Positions 8,103-15,308 of a stretch of 25,488 bases of DNA are shown piece after piece. The notes under the pieces are model-generated. The model was not told the DNA's origin. It did no database searches and was given only the letters and a program-made list of their open reading frames with translations. Where the stretch lies: assembly GCA_021160355.1 (NCBI GenBank), contig JAGHCS010000035.1, positions 1 through 25,488 on the forward strand. Reading direction: 5' to 3'. The translations under genes were made by a program, and so were the position numbers. Within the stretch, counting starts at the first letter, position 1. Every line of letters starts with the position of its first letter. This DNA is from Candidatus Cloacimonadota bacterium (GTDB lineage Bacteria > Cloacimonadota > Cloacimonadia > JGIOTU-2).

Positions 8103-9737
8103 TTATTTCTTTTTTTTATCTACTATTATTTCCTGCGAGAGAGCTTGAGTCTTTTTTCGGATGGAAAGTTGCTCCAACACAGAAAGTATATTATATGTAA
8201 ACCAGTACAGTACAAGTCCGGCAGGTAAAGACTTGAAAATAAACACAAAGAAGATCGGCATACCATACATCATGAATTTCTGTGTTTTAATTTGCGCAAG
8301 CTGCTTTTCATCCATATTCGTACTTGGTTTCTGGGACATCAGCTTTTGCTGAAAGAACATCGTTATACCCATAAGGATCGGCAAGATATAAATGGGATCA
8401 GGAATGGAGAGATCTTTTAGCCAGAAGATAAAGCCGGCATGCCGAAGCTCTATAGTAGATTGAAGCACGGGATAGAGTGCAAAAAGAAAAGGAAACTGAA
8501 TGAGCAGTGGCAAGCAACCGCCCAATGGGCTGACACCATGCTCTTTATAGAGTTTCATGGTTTCTTGTTGAAGTTTCTGTGGATTACCTTTATATTTTGC
8601 CTGTAGTGCTTTTAGGTGTGGTTGCACCTGCTGCATTTTCTGGGCTGAGGTGAAACTTTTATGGGTCAAAGGATAAAATACAAATTTAATGATAATCGAG
8701 AGAATAATGATTGCTATACCGTAATTTGGAATAAGAGAATATATGAATTTCAACAATTTGAGGATCAATTTACTGATTGGACGAAGCAGCTTCCATCCAA
8801 AATTCATCGCATCTTCCAACCCGATATTAAAAGCATGAAGCCGATCATAATCAACAGGACCGCAATAAAATTGGAATGAGTGGTCAATCGAATTTCGTCC
8901 AACCTCGATCTTGGCATTTGCAAGTATTGCATTATTATCTGAAGCGAGAAATATTTCTCTTAGCTTAACAGTTCTCTCCGGAATTAATGCGATCATGAAA
9001 TATTTTGACTTTAACGTTGTCCAAGTAATATTGCCATATTGAGATGCCCCAGAAGCAGCTTTTTTAAGCGATATCTTATTTATGTTATTATCTACAAAGG
9101 AAACAACATCGATGTAGGTGCTGAAGCGTTTGTCACCTAACTGGTCATAGTAAATGCCGGAATCAAGCTGAATATCATACGCATCAATAAACCCCAGATC
9201 GTCAGTTTTTATAGCCACATTCACAGTGTAGTTATTGTCTATTGAATAACGTTTCTCGAAAAGTCGTTTTCCGTCTTTTTCTATAAAGAAAGTTGCGGTG
9301 AACTCATCATAAGTATACTCAAGATTCTGTTTTCTGAAGTTGATAGTATCGCTGCTTGTATAAAACACTGTATTGAACATGCCTTTTTCTTTAATAAAGA
9401 GACCTACTACATCATCCTGAGCTTCATTTTTGATATTTTTCAATACGACCTGTTTGATATTTCCACCACGATTTGTGAGAATTACTCTAATATCATCATT
9501 TTCAAGTACAATATCGTTATTCAAGGGAATGTCTGACTGCAGGTCCAGTGAAGTTTTATCAACTTCATGTTCTTCCTCGTAAGGAGATGGAACCACCGGT
9601 TGTTTTGTTGCTTTTTGAGTATTTTCTGTAACAGTTTGCTGTGTTTGAGGTGGTACTGGTTGTTTCCAGAAAAATTTGCTGCTTAAGTAAAATACAACAA
9701 ATATTAAAATAAGGGCAATAATTGTTTTCTTATCCAT
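8103..9737 (-). CDS. yidC: Membrane protein insertase YidC
   Basis: This 544-residue protein inserts and folds inner-membrane proteins, alone or with SecYEG. Residues 5-22 form the N-terminal membrane anchor typical of diderm YidC, followed by a large periplasmic β-domain (about 60-310). The conserved five-helix core begins near 325. The first core helix carries K351 (IIIKFVFYPLTHKSF) where E. coli YidC has the groove arginine, so the positive charge is kept. The cytoplasmic hairpin includes MQQVQPHLKALQAKYKGN, and LGGCLPLLIQFPFLFALY follows. The C-terminus is lysine-rich (DKKKK). It lies 13 bp after yidD in the rpmH-rnpA-yidD-yidC order. The large periplasmic domain is consistent with a diderm cell. 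Confidence 0.97.
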   Translation of the reverse strand: MDKKTIIALILIFVVFYLSSKFFWKQPVPPQTQQTVTENTQKATKQPVVPSPYEEEHEVDKTSLDLQSDIPLNNDIVLENDDIRVILTNRGGNIKQVVLKNIKNEAQDDVVGLFIKEKGMFNTVFYTSSDTINFRKQNLEYTYDEFTATFFIEKDGKRLFEKRYSIDNNYTVNVAIKTDDLGFIDAYDIQLDSGIYYDQLGDKRFSTYIDVVSFVDNNINKISLKKAASGASQYGNITWTTLKSKYFMIALIPERTVKLREIFLASDNNAILANAKIEVGRNSIDHSFQFYCGPVDYDRLHAFNIGLEDAMNFGWKLLRPISKLILKLLKFIYSLIPNYGIAIIILSIIIKFVFYPLTHKSFTSAQKMQQVQPHLKALQAKYKGNPQKLQQETMKLYKEHGVSPLGGCLPLLIQFPFLFALYPVLQSTIELRHAGFIFWLKDLSIPDPIYILPILMGITMFFQQKLMSQKPSTNMDEKQLAQIKTQKFMMYGMPIFFVFIFKSLPAGLVLYWFTYNILSVLEQLSIRKKTQALSQEIIVDKKKK

Positions 9738-9750
9738 ACTTACTTATCCT

Positions 9751-9972
9751 TTATGGTAATGGATCAAATCCTCCTCTTGACCAGGGATTGCACCTGAGTA
9801 TTCTCCAGGAAGACAAATATACCGCTTTAAAAAAACTATATTTCTGAAATGCATTTTTTGCATACGTTGAACAGGATGGATAAAAGCGGCATGAATCAGG
9901 GAAAATTGGTGATATGATTTTTTGATAAATTGTTATCAAAAATACAAAAAAATGATTTATGATTTTATTCAT
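9751..9972 (-). CDS. yidD: Membrane protein insertion efficiency factor YidD
   Basis: This 73-residue protein has the family core IYQKIISPIFPDSCRFYPSC and ends RCNPWSRGGFDPLP. Three cysteines (SCRFYPSC plus RCNPW) are conserved in the family. YidD is a small amphipathic, membrane-associated protein that assists insertion by YidC. The ATG at 9972 overlaps the 3' end of rnpA by eight bases, and yidC follows 13 bp later, as in many bacteria. Its length is normal for the family. Confidence 0.96.
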   Translation of the reverse strand: MNKIINHFFVFLITIYQKIISPIFPDSCRFYPSCSTYAKNAFQKYSFFKAVYLSSWRILRCNPWSRGGFDPLP

Positions 9973-10285
9973 GTTCTTCTAGAACTCTTTCAAGTTCGTT
10001 ATAAATATTATTTCTTCCACTCTCATAAATACCTCGCTTTGTTATAACGAGATAATCATTATTACTACGAAATAAATTAGCATGGGTATACGCGAAGTTC
10101 TTTATCCAGCGTTTGATCTTATTCCTTTTCACGGCATTTCCAATTTTTTTTGAAACAATAACCGCAAGCCCGAAATCGGCGTCTTTTTCAATAGCACATG
10201 AGACAAGATCAAAGTATTGAGTGCGCGTTCTTCTACCATGTTTTCTAAGTTTATCAAATTCTGCCCGAGAGGTAATTCTCTTCAC
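9965..10285 (-). CDS. rnpA: Ribonuclease P protein component
   Basis: This 106-residue basic protein is the cofactor of RNase P, which removes tRNA 5' leaders. The signature is VSKKIGNAVKRNKIKRWIK at about 44-62, containing the RNR-type motif of the family. The N-terminus KRITSRAEFDKLRKHGRR is also typical. The start is a GTG at 10285, six bases after the rpmH stop, without a strong Shine-Dalgarno, so coupling to rpmH translation is likely. An ATG overlapping the rpmH stop is in another frame. yidD overlaps the end. Confidence 0.95.
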   Translation of the reverse strand: MKRITSRAEFDKLRKHGRRTRTQYFDLVSCAIEKDADFGLAVIVSKKIGNAVKRNKIKRWIKNFAYTHANLFRSNNDYLVITKRGIYESGRNNIYNELERVLEEHE

Positions 10286-10291
10286 GCGTCA

Positions 10292-10426
10292 TTATATGGA
10301 CAGTCTTTTACGGCGTTTTGCACGACGTCGTTTGAATATTGCTCGACCATCTTTGGTTTTCATTCGTTTACGAAAACCATGCGAACTTTTCTTTGGTTTA
10401 TTATGCGGCTGAAACGTTCTTTTCAC
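10292..10426 (-). CDS. rpmH: 50S ribosomal protein L34
   Basis: This 44-residue protein begins at a GTG (10426). Its sequence is MKRTFQPHNKPKKSSHGFRK, then RMKTKDGRAIFKRRRAKRRK, ending RLSI. The KRTFQPxxxKxxxxHGFRxRM core identifies L34 unambiguously, and the length is normal. A strong GGAGG at 10438-10434 lies 7 bases upstream and fixes the non-ATG start. It heads the conserved rpmH-rnpA-yidD-yidC group. dnaA, often divergent next to rpmH near the origin, is not present; a nitrilase-family gene precedes it on the same strand. Confidence 0.97.
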   Translation of the reverse strand: MKRTFQPHNKPKKSSHGFRKRMKTKDGRAIFKRRRAKRRKRLSI

Positions 10427-10480
10427 AGCTAAACCTCCAGATGTACTTTAGAATGTGCAATTCTGAGAACCCTGATTTGG

Positions 10481-10486
10481 TGTCAA
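10481..10486 (-). promoter_or_regulatory. Possible -35 hexamer for rpmH
   Basis: A perfect TTGACA on the minus strand lies 55 bases before the rpmH start, in the 110-bp gap after the nitrilase gene. The -10 region at 16-18 bp spacing (AATTGC/GAATTG) is a poor match, so the promoter is tentative. Confidence 0.35.
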
Positions 10487-10536
10487 GTTTTTGACGTCCG
10501 AGAATTGAATGTATTAACTTATGTAAGAAATAATTA

Positions 10537-11319
10537 CTATTCGTAAAATTCTTTTCTTCTATCCTCGAACAGGTGATTTTTTTCTGTGATCATTTTATTT
10601 CTTGCAACTTCAGGATCAATATCAACAACTAGGAGCACTTCTTCAGTTTTATCTGCTCGAACCAAAATATTTCCAGATGGATCAGTTATCTGGCTCATTC
10701 CGGTAAAAGTAAGTTCCTGCGTTCCATTCGTTTCAGTACCAACGCGATTGCTGGTTATGGTAAATACATGATTTTCTATTGAACGGGTGATCATGGCTTT
10801 TTGGCAGAAAGGGAGCACAAGGTTTGCAGAATGACACAAAATTTCCGCACCCCTAAGAGACAGCGTACGAGCAGATTCCGGGAATATCCAATCAAAACAA
10901 ACCATAAACCCGAGAATCGCATCATTATAGTGTGCAATCTTAAAGCCGGAATTGCCTGGACTGAAAAGATCCTTCTCATTAAAAAATAAATGAGTCTTGC
11001 GATAGATTACCTGATTTCCTGAAGGGGCAACAAAAATTTGAGAATTAAAGAATAGTTCCTCATCTTTTTCAAGGAATCCTGCAACTATAGCAGTATTTTC
11101 ACGTTCAGAAATATTTTTGAAGAAACCAGGAATTCTCCCATCTGCCGTTGAAGAAAGGGATTCCATCTCAATGTTGGATTTGAATAAATATCCGCTTGTG
11201 CAAAGTTCGGGAAGAACAACGAGGTCAGTGTTGCAATTCTGCAACATCTTAGAAATTTTATTGAGATTCTGTTTCTCGTGAAACAATTGCGGATTAAATT
11301 GAAGGAATCCTACTCTCAT
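10537..11319 (-). CDS. Carbon-nitrogen hydrolase (nitrilase superfamily)
   Basis: This 260-residue protein has the complete nitrilase-superfamily catalytic triad: E38 in VVLPELCTSGY, K108 in IYRKTHLF, and C141 in MVCFDWIFPE. The fold is an αββα sandwich, and members hydrolyse amides, nitriles or carbamoyl groups. The CFDWIFPE block resembles amidase or ω-amidase-type branches more than true nitrilases, but the substrate cannot be named. No signal peptide is visible, so it is cytosolic. It starts seven bases after the pmbA stop and is probably cotranscribed with pmbA, which might point to peptide or amide turnover (inference). Confidence 0.87.
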   Translation of the reverse strand: MRVGFLQFNPQLFHEKQNLNKISKMLQNCNTDLVVLPELCTSGYLFKSNIEMESLSSTADGRIPGFFKNISERENTAIVAGFLEKDEELFFNSQIFVAPSGNQVIYRKTHLFFNEKDLFSPGNSGFKIAHYNDAILGFMVCFDWIFPESARTLSLRGAEILCHSANLVLPFCQKAMITRSIENHVFTITSNRVGTETNGTQELTFTGMSQITDPSGNILVRADKTEEVLLVVDIDPEVARNKMITEKNHLFEDRRKEFYE

Positions 11320-11326
11320 ATAGCCG

Positions 11327-12661
11327 TTACCCGCTTATTGAAAGATTCTCGACAAGAATTGATGGAGAGCCTGTTGCAGAGAGTTTAAATTTAAGATCGT
11401 CAGCAAGCCCAACTATGTGCTTAAGCAGCTGAAGGAAATTTCCAGATACAGTAAAATTGTGAATAGGATATTTTCTTTGCCCTTCTTCACAGTAAAAACC
11501 CTGTGCGCCCATAGAAAAATCGCCGGAAATCGTATTGCAACCACTATGCATGCCAGATAATTGGACAATTTCAATGCATTTAGGAAACACGGAATAAAGC
11601 TCACTCTTTGATGACAAGCCGGGTTTGATGTATAAATTTGAAGGCGAGATATTAATAGAGGTTTTATACGACCTGCTTGCATTACCCGTAGAAATTGTGC
11701 CATCCTTCAGCGCAGTCATGGTGTTGTGAAGATAGGACTGCAATATACCATCAGAGATAAGGGATGTCTTTTGAGAAGGATAACCTTCATCGTCGAAAGG
11801 ACGCGTATTATACCCATTATTGAGAAGCGCATCATCAATGATATTTACGATGGGGTGAGCAATAGTATTGCCGAGTTGCCCTTTCAGAAGCGACTGACCT
11901 TCCTGAACGGTCTTTGCCGAAAAGATACTCCAGAAGGTGCCCAATAGTGTGGCTGCCATTTCGTTGTTAAAAAGGATGGGATAGTTGCCTGACTGAATTT
12001 CATGCGCACTCAGTAATTCCAGTGCTTTTTGGGATGCTCCATTACTGATTTTCTGAGGAATAATATCACTAAAATCACGAGAGATAATTTCGAAATATCC
12101 TGATTTTGTTTCATCTCCTTCCTTTGCAAGACAAAAAGAAAAACCATAGCAAGCATTTGAGGAATATTCCGTGTTCAAACCGCTTGAATTAGCAATTTTG
12201 ACAAAATCTTCATTATCACCAATAAGCGCATGAGGTACATTGATGATCCTTTCATCAGAATCAAGTGCCACCTTCTCTATTTCTTTGGCTTTATTGATCT
12301 TATCCTCAAGTGGAATTCCAACAAGATCTTTATTATAAATGTCGAGATCCTTATCAATGGCAGGATAGTTGACGAGTACAACTTTTTCTTTGTAATCAAC
12401 AGCCTTTGCATTGTTCTTCGCTCTTAGGAGTGCTGCGCTGAGTGATTCCTTGTCTAACTTTTCAGTATATGAATATCCAGTAACATCATTAAAGATAATC
12501 CTGATACCAAGACCTAATGAATCTGAGTAGCTGAAAGTATCAATATCTTGGTGGAAGACCTTTACTGAAAAGGACTTTGATTTTGAAAGATAAACATCAT
12601 AGTGTTTTATATCATGCTTTTTTGCAAGGTCATGAATATTTTGAAATTCTTTTTCAAACAT
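11327..12661 (-). CDS. pmbA: TldD/PmbA-family protease subunit PmbA (TldE)
   Basis: From the ATG at 12661 this is a 444-residue protein. A TAGGAG at about 12671 lies at proper spacing for that ATG; the upstream in-frame extension (MPLVLFVVKILYVGE) runs into a repeat element and has no binding site. An overlapping ATG at 12664 is also possible. The protein lacks the HExxxH motif, as expected for the non-metal subunit. It keeps the PmbA blocks IDDALLNNGYNTRPFDDEG, ISTGNASRSYKTS and DFSMGAQGFYCEEG. PmbA/TldE pairs with TldD as a heterodimeric metalloprotease that degrades unfolded peptides and matures some ribosomal peptides (microcin B17 in E. coli). tldD lies just upstream; no RiPP precursor is visible here. 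Confidence 0.92.
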   Translation of the reverse strand: MFEKEFQNIHDLAKKHDIKHYDVYLSKSKSFSVKVFHQDIDTFSYSDSLGLGIRIIFNDVTGYSYTEKLDKESLSAALLRAKNNAKAVDYKEKVVLVNYPAIDKDLDIYNKDLVGIPLEDKINKAKEIEKVALDSDERIINVPHALIGDNEDFVKIANSSGLNTEYSSNACYGFSFCLAKEGDETKSGYFEIISRDFSDIIPQKISNGASQKALELLSAHEIQSGNYPILFNNEMAATLLGTFWSIFSAKTVQEGQSLLKGQLGNTIAHPIVNIIDDALLNNGYNTRPFDDEGYPSQKTSLISDGILQSYLHNTMTALKDGTISTGNASRSYKTSINISPSNLYIKPGLSSKSELYSVFPKCIEIVQLSGMHSGCNTISGDFSMGAQGFYCEEGQRKYPIHNFTVSGNFLQLLKHIVGLADDLKFKLSATGSPSILVENLSISG

Positions 12662-12666
12662 CATTT

Positions 12667-12671
12667 CTCCT
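12667..12671 (-). promoter_or_regulatory. pmbA ribosome binding site
   Basis: AGGAG on the minus strand lies 5 bases before the ATG at 12661 and only 2 bases before the ATG at 12664. It supports the 12661 start and argues against the longer open frame. Confidence 0.6.
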
Positions 12672-12684
12672 ACATATAATATTT

Positions 12685-12808
12685 TTACCACGAAAAGCAC
12701 TAAAGGCACTAAAACGGGTTTTAAGAGAACATATTCTTTTTAATTTTATTTTATCAATTTCGTGCCTGCCTTGGCGTAACGTAGTGGAGACTGGTAGTTC
12801 GTGGTTAA
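12685..12808. repeat. Palindromic intergenic element with terminal inverted repeats
   Basis: The plus strand begins TTACCACGAAAA at 12685 and ends TTCGTGGTTAA at 12798-12808, giving near-perfect terminal inverted repeats of about 10-11 bp. Inside are variations on the same theme: AAAGCACTAAAGGCACTAAAA at the left and TTTCGTGCCTGCC near 12760. The right end overlaps the last bases of tldD and supplies its TAA stop (12805-12807). The left end stops just before the pmbA binding site. The element has no coding capacity. It resembles a MITE-like or REP-like intergenic repeat; only one copy is in this window, so dispersion cannot be shown here. Confidence 0.55.
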
Positions 12809-14196
12809 GCAATTTTCTTCCTTCCACCGACAACAATCTCATCAACTTTGATCGTGGGTTGACCTACACAAGTTGGGATACTTCCGCTTTGAGATCCACA
12901 CATTCCTTCAGCAAGTTCTAGGTCATCGCTGACCATGCTGATCCTCTTAAGAATGTCTTTACCATTGCCAATTAAAGTAGCGCCACGAACAGGCTTAGAG
13001 ATTTTGCCATCCTCAATAAGATACCCCTCACCTACCGCAAAATTGAAATCACCTGTTCCCGGTTGAACAGAACCACCGCCCATCTTTTTGGCATATAATC
13101 CAAAATCGACAGAAGATATCATATCTTGAATTGTGTCTGGACCTTTATCAATGTAGGTATTTCTCATACGGGAAGTTGGGGCGAATTTGTAAGACTGTCT
13201 TCTACCACTTCCAGTTGAGGGAAGACCAATCTTCATTCCACCAAGTTTATCTATCATAAATGATTGCAGCATTCCCTTGTCTATAAGGACTGTGCGTTGA
13301 GTCGGACTGCCCTCATCGTCAATTGTAGTAGAACCCCACTTGTTGAGCATTGTCCCATCATCAATTGCAGTCACACAAGGATTTGCAATCCGTGTGTTCA
13401 GCTTATCCGCAAAAACGGAAGCTCCTTTTGCGACAGAAGTTGTTTCAAGAGAGTGCCCACATGCCTCGTGGAATATTACACCACCAAAGGCATTTCCAAT
13501 AATAACAGGGAATTTGCCACTTGGAGCATACTCAGCAAGGAGCATTTTCACGGCTCGCTCTGCTGTTTTTCTTCCAAGTTCCTCCGGATCAACGTTATTG
13601 AAGAATTCGTAACCCATGAGAGCACCTGGACCTTCTGATCCGGTTTGCATTTGGTTATCCTTAAAAGCTATAGAGCTGACATATACGCGAGCATACGTTC
13701 TCTGATCCTGCGTAGACAATCCTTCGCTGTTTGCTATCATTATGTTCTGATATTTTTCCATATAATTTATATTTACTTGAGAGATGTAATCGGAAAAATT
13801 GCGAGAAGCATTATCAATTGAATGAACGAAAGCAATCTTATCTTGAATTGGTACAGAGTTAAATGGAATGAGTACTTTGTGAGGAGAATCATATGTTTTT
13901 TGAGTTAGGTCGATAATTTCTGTGCGCTTATCTCCAGTTTCAGCCTTACTTACAGCTTCTGCTACAGTGAGAAGCCCCTTTTCCGAAACGTCATTTGTAA
14001 AAGCATAAATCGCCCTATGCCCATAAAAAACACGTACACCAGCCCCATAATCATTGCCACTTATTGACTTTACTATCTTTCGATCAAGAAGTTGCATAGT
14101 TGAACTGACAGAATCTTCTAGAAAAAGTTCGGAAAAATCTGCTCCGTTTGAGAGTGCTTTTTGAAGAACACTTTCAATTATTGATTTCCTAATCAT
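12805..14196 (-). CDS. tldD: Zinc metalloprotease TldD
   Basis: This 463-residue protein starts at the ATG at 14196, which has a strong GGAGG (14205-14201). An in-frame start at 14223 (MPEYCHGGT) would place that binding site inside the gene. The metal site is HEACGH (H243, E244, H248), the TldD HExxxH variant. A third ligand is likely the cysteine in GMCGSQSG (about C433), as in known TldD structures. DDGTMLNKWGSTTIDDEG and FNFAVGEGYLIEDG are further family blocks. With PmbA it forms a peptidase acting on unfolded or leader peptides. It is divergent from queD across 112 bp. Confidence 0.95.
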   Translation of the reverse strand: MIRKSIIESVLQKALSNGADFSELFLEDSVSSTMQLLDRKIVKSISGNDYGAGVRVFYGHRAIYAFTNDVSEKGLLTVAEAVSKAETGDKRTEIIDLTQKTYDSPHKVLIPFNSVPIQDKIAFVHSIDNASRNFSDYISQVNINYMEKYQNIMIANSEGLSTQDQRTYARVYVSSIAFKDNQMQTGSEGPGALMGYEFFNNVDPEELGRKTAERAVKMLLAEYAPSGKFPVIIGNAFGGVIFHEACGHSLETTSVAKGASVFADKLNTRIANPCVTAIDDGTMLNKWGSTTIDDEGSPTQRTVLIDKGMLQSFMIDKLGGMKIGLPSTGSGRRQSYKFAPTSRMRNTYIDKGPDTIQDMISSVDFGLYAKKMGGGSVQPGTGDFNFAVGEGYLIEDGKISKPVRGATLIGNGKDILKRISMVSDDLELAEGMCGSQSGSIPTCVGQPTIKVDEIVVGGRKKIA

Positions 14197-14200
14197 TGTA

Positions 14201-14205
14201 CCTCC
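14201..14205 (-). promoter_or_regulatory. tldD ribosome binding site
   Basis: GGAGG on the minus strand, four bases before the ATG at 14196, decides the tldD start. Confidence 0.7.
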
Positions 14206-14239
14206 ATGACAATACTCAGGCATAAAATTTATTCCAAGC

Positions 14240-14245
14240 TGTCAA
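14240..14245 (-). promoter_or_regulatory. Possible -35 hexamer for tldD
   Basis: A perfect TTGACA on the minus strand lies 44 bases before the tldD start. At 15 bp spacing TATGCC is a partial -10 match only. It is back to back with a second TTGACA on the plus strand at 14262. Confidence 0.35.
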
Positions 14246-14261
14246 GAAAGTGTAGAATATT

Positions 14262-14267
14262 TTGACA
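14262..14267 (+). promoter_or_regulatory. Possible -35 hexamer for the queD-engB-dxs-mnmE operon
   Basis: A perfect TTGACA on the plus strand lies 42 bases before the queD ATG. The best -10 at 18 bp spacing is TAAGCT (three of six matches). It would drive the four overlapping genes downstream. Confidence 0.35.
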
Positions 14268-14308
14268 ACAAATTACAGTAATAAATAAGCTTATACGTTG
14301 AGGTGGCT

Positions 14309-14689
14309 ATGTTTATTATTAATATTAAAAGTAATTTCAGTGCTGCTCACAATCTTGTGGGCTATAAAGGCAACTGCGCAAAAGTGCATGGACACAACTG
14401 GAATGTCCGACTCGCATTGAGATGTAATAAGATTGACGAAGTAGGAATGACTATCGATTTTAAAATACTGAAAAGGGACTTTAATAATTTATTGAGCGAA
14501 TTTGATCATGAAAATTTGAATACTCTTGAATGCTTCAAAGATAACAATCCTACATCTGAATCGATCGCACAAAAAATATTTGAAAAAGCCAAGTTGGTTT
14601 TTAATAATGAAAGTTCGTCTGTGTTTGAAATTGAAGTAAGCGAATCAGAAAAATATTCTGTAGTCTATAGACCCCATGAAAGTGCTTGA
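14309..14689 (+). CDS. queD: 6-carboxytetrahydropterin synthase QueD (6-PTP synthase family)
   Basis: From the ATG at 14309 the protein has 126 residues. GAGGTGG at 14300-14306 serves as the binding site, which excludes the GTG at 14303. Zinc ligands are H14 (FSAAHNL), H27 and H29 (VHGHNW). The catalytic Cys is C23 in NCAKVHGHN, and FDHENLN holds the catalytic His region. The CxxxHGHN spacing is that of QueD, which makes 6-carboxy-5,6,7,8-tetrahydropterin from dihydroneopterin triphosphate for queuosine/7-deazaguanine synthesis. No other que gene is in the window. A pterin-synthase role is a less likely alternative. Confidence 0.88.
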   Translation: MFIINIKSNFSAAHNLVGYKGNCAKVHGHNWNVRLALRCNKIDEVGMTIDFKILKRDFNNLLSEFDHENLNTLECFKDNNPTSESIAQKIFEKAKLVFNNESSSVFEIEVSESEKYSVVYRPHESA

Positions 14690-15308
14690 TTCGAAGTTCG
14701 TCGAAAGTGCATATAGGTTCACCGATCTGTCGTATAGTGAATTTCCCGAGATCGCGTTTATTGGTCGTTCAAATGTTGGTAAATCGTCTTTGATAAATAC
14801 ATTACTTCAGAGAAAAAACCTTGCTCAAATCAGCAAGAAACCTGGTAAAACCCGAACGATAAACATTTTTGAGGTGTCATGTTCATTGAACGAGCAAAAA
14901 GAGAAAATAAATTTTGCCGATCTTCCGGGATACGGTTATGCAAAAATATCTGAGAAGACGCAAAGGGCATGGAAAGCGCTTATCGATGATTATATTTTGA
15001 AGAGAAAAAATCTTTGCGGAATAATATTGATCGTGGATTTGCGGCATAGTGCAGATCTAAAAGATATTGAGGCAAAGAATTGGATCACATCGAATAGAAA
15101 AGAGATGCTGCTTGTTCCAACAAAGGCTGATAAACTAGGTAAATCGCAGGCGGCAATAAAGATAAGGATGCTAAAGGATCAGTTTCTTTTACTGCCAAAC
15201 CAGGAGATTATTGGATTCTCTTCAAAAACTAAGAATGGAAGAAATCAAATATTAGAATGGATTGGACAACTTACCGCGCTTATCAAAAATGGAGATGATA
15301 CATGTTAG
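14676..15308 (+). CDS. engB: Ribosome biogenesis GTPase EngB (YsxC/YihA)
   Basis: This 210-residue TrmE-Era-EngA-EngB-type GTPase has a P-loop GRSNVGKSS (30-38), a switch-I region PGKTRTINIF, G3 DLPGYGYA (82-89), G4 TKAD (149-152) and G5 SSKTKNG near 187. The PGKTRT and PGYGYA blocks are specific to EngB, which acts in late assembly of the large ribosomal subunit. It overlaps the 3' end of queD by 14 bases and the start of dxs by 7, so it is translated from a polycistronic message. Length is normal. Confidence 0.95.
   Translation: MKVLDSKFVESAYRFTDLSYSEFPEIAFIGRSNVGKSSLINTLLQRKNLAQISKKPGKTRTINIFEVSCSLNEQKEKINFADLPGYGYAKISEKTQRAWKALIDDYILKRKNLCGIILIVDLRHSADLKDIEAKNWITSNRKEMLLVPTKADKLGKSQAAIKIRMLKDQFLLLPNQEIIGFSSKTKNGRNQILEWIGQLTALIKNGDDTC

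Noticed and set aside
10217..10432. Plus-strand open frames over rnpA and rpmH
   Set aside because: Shadows of two highly conserved minus-strand genes.
12577..12921. Plus-strand open frame across the tldD-pmbA gap
   Set aside because: It runs through both genes and the inverted-repeat element, with no binding site or recognisable product.
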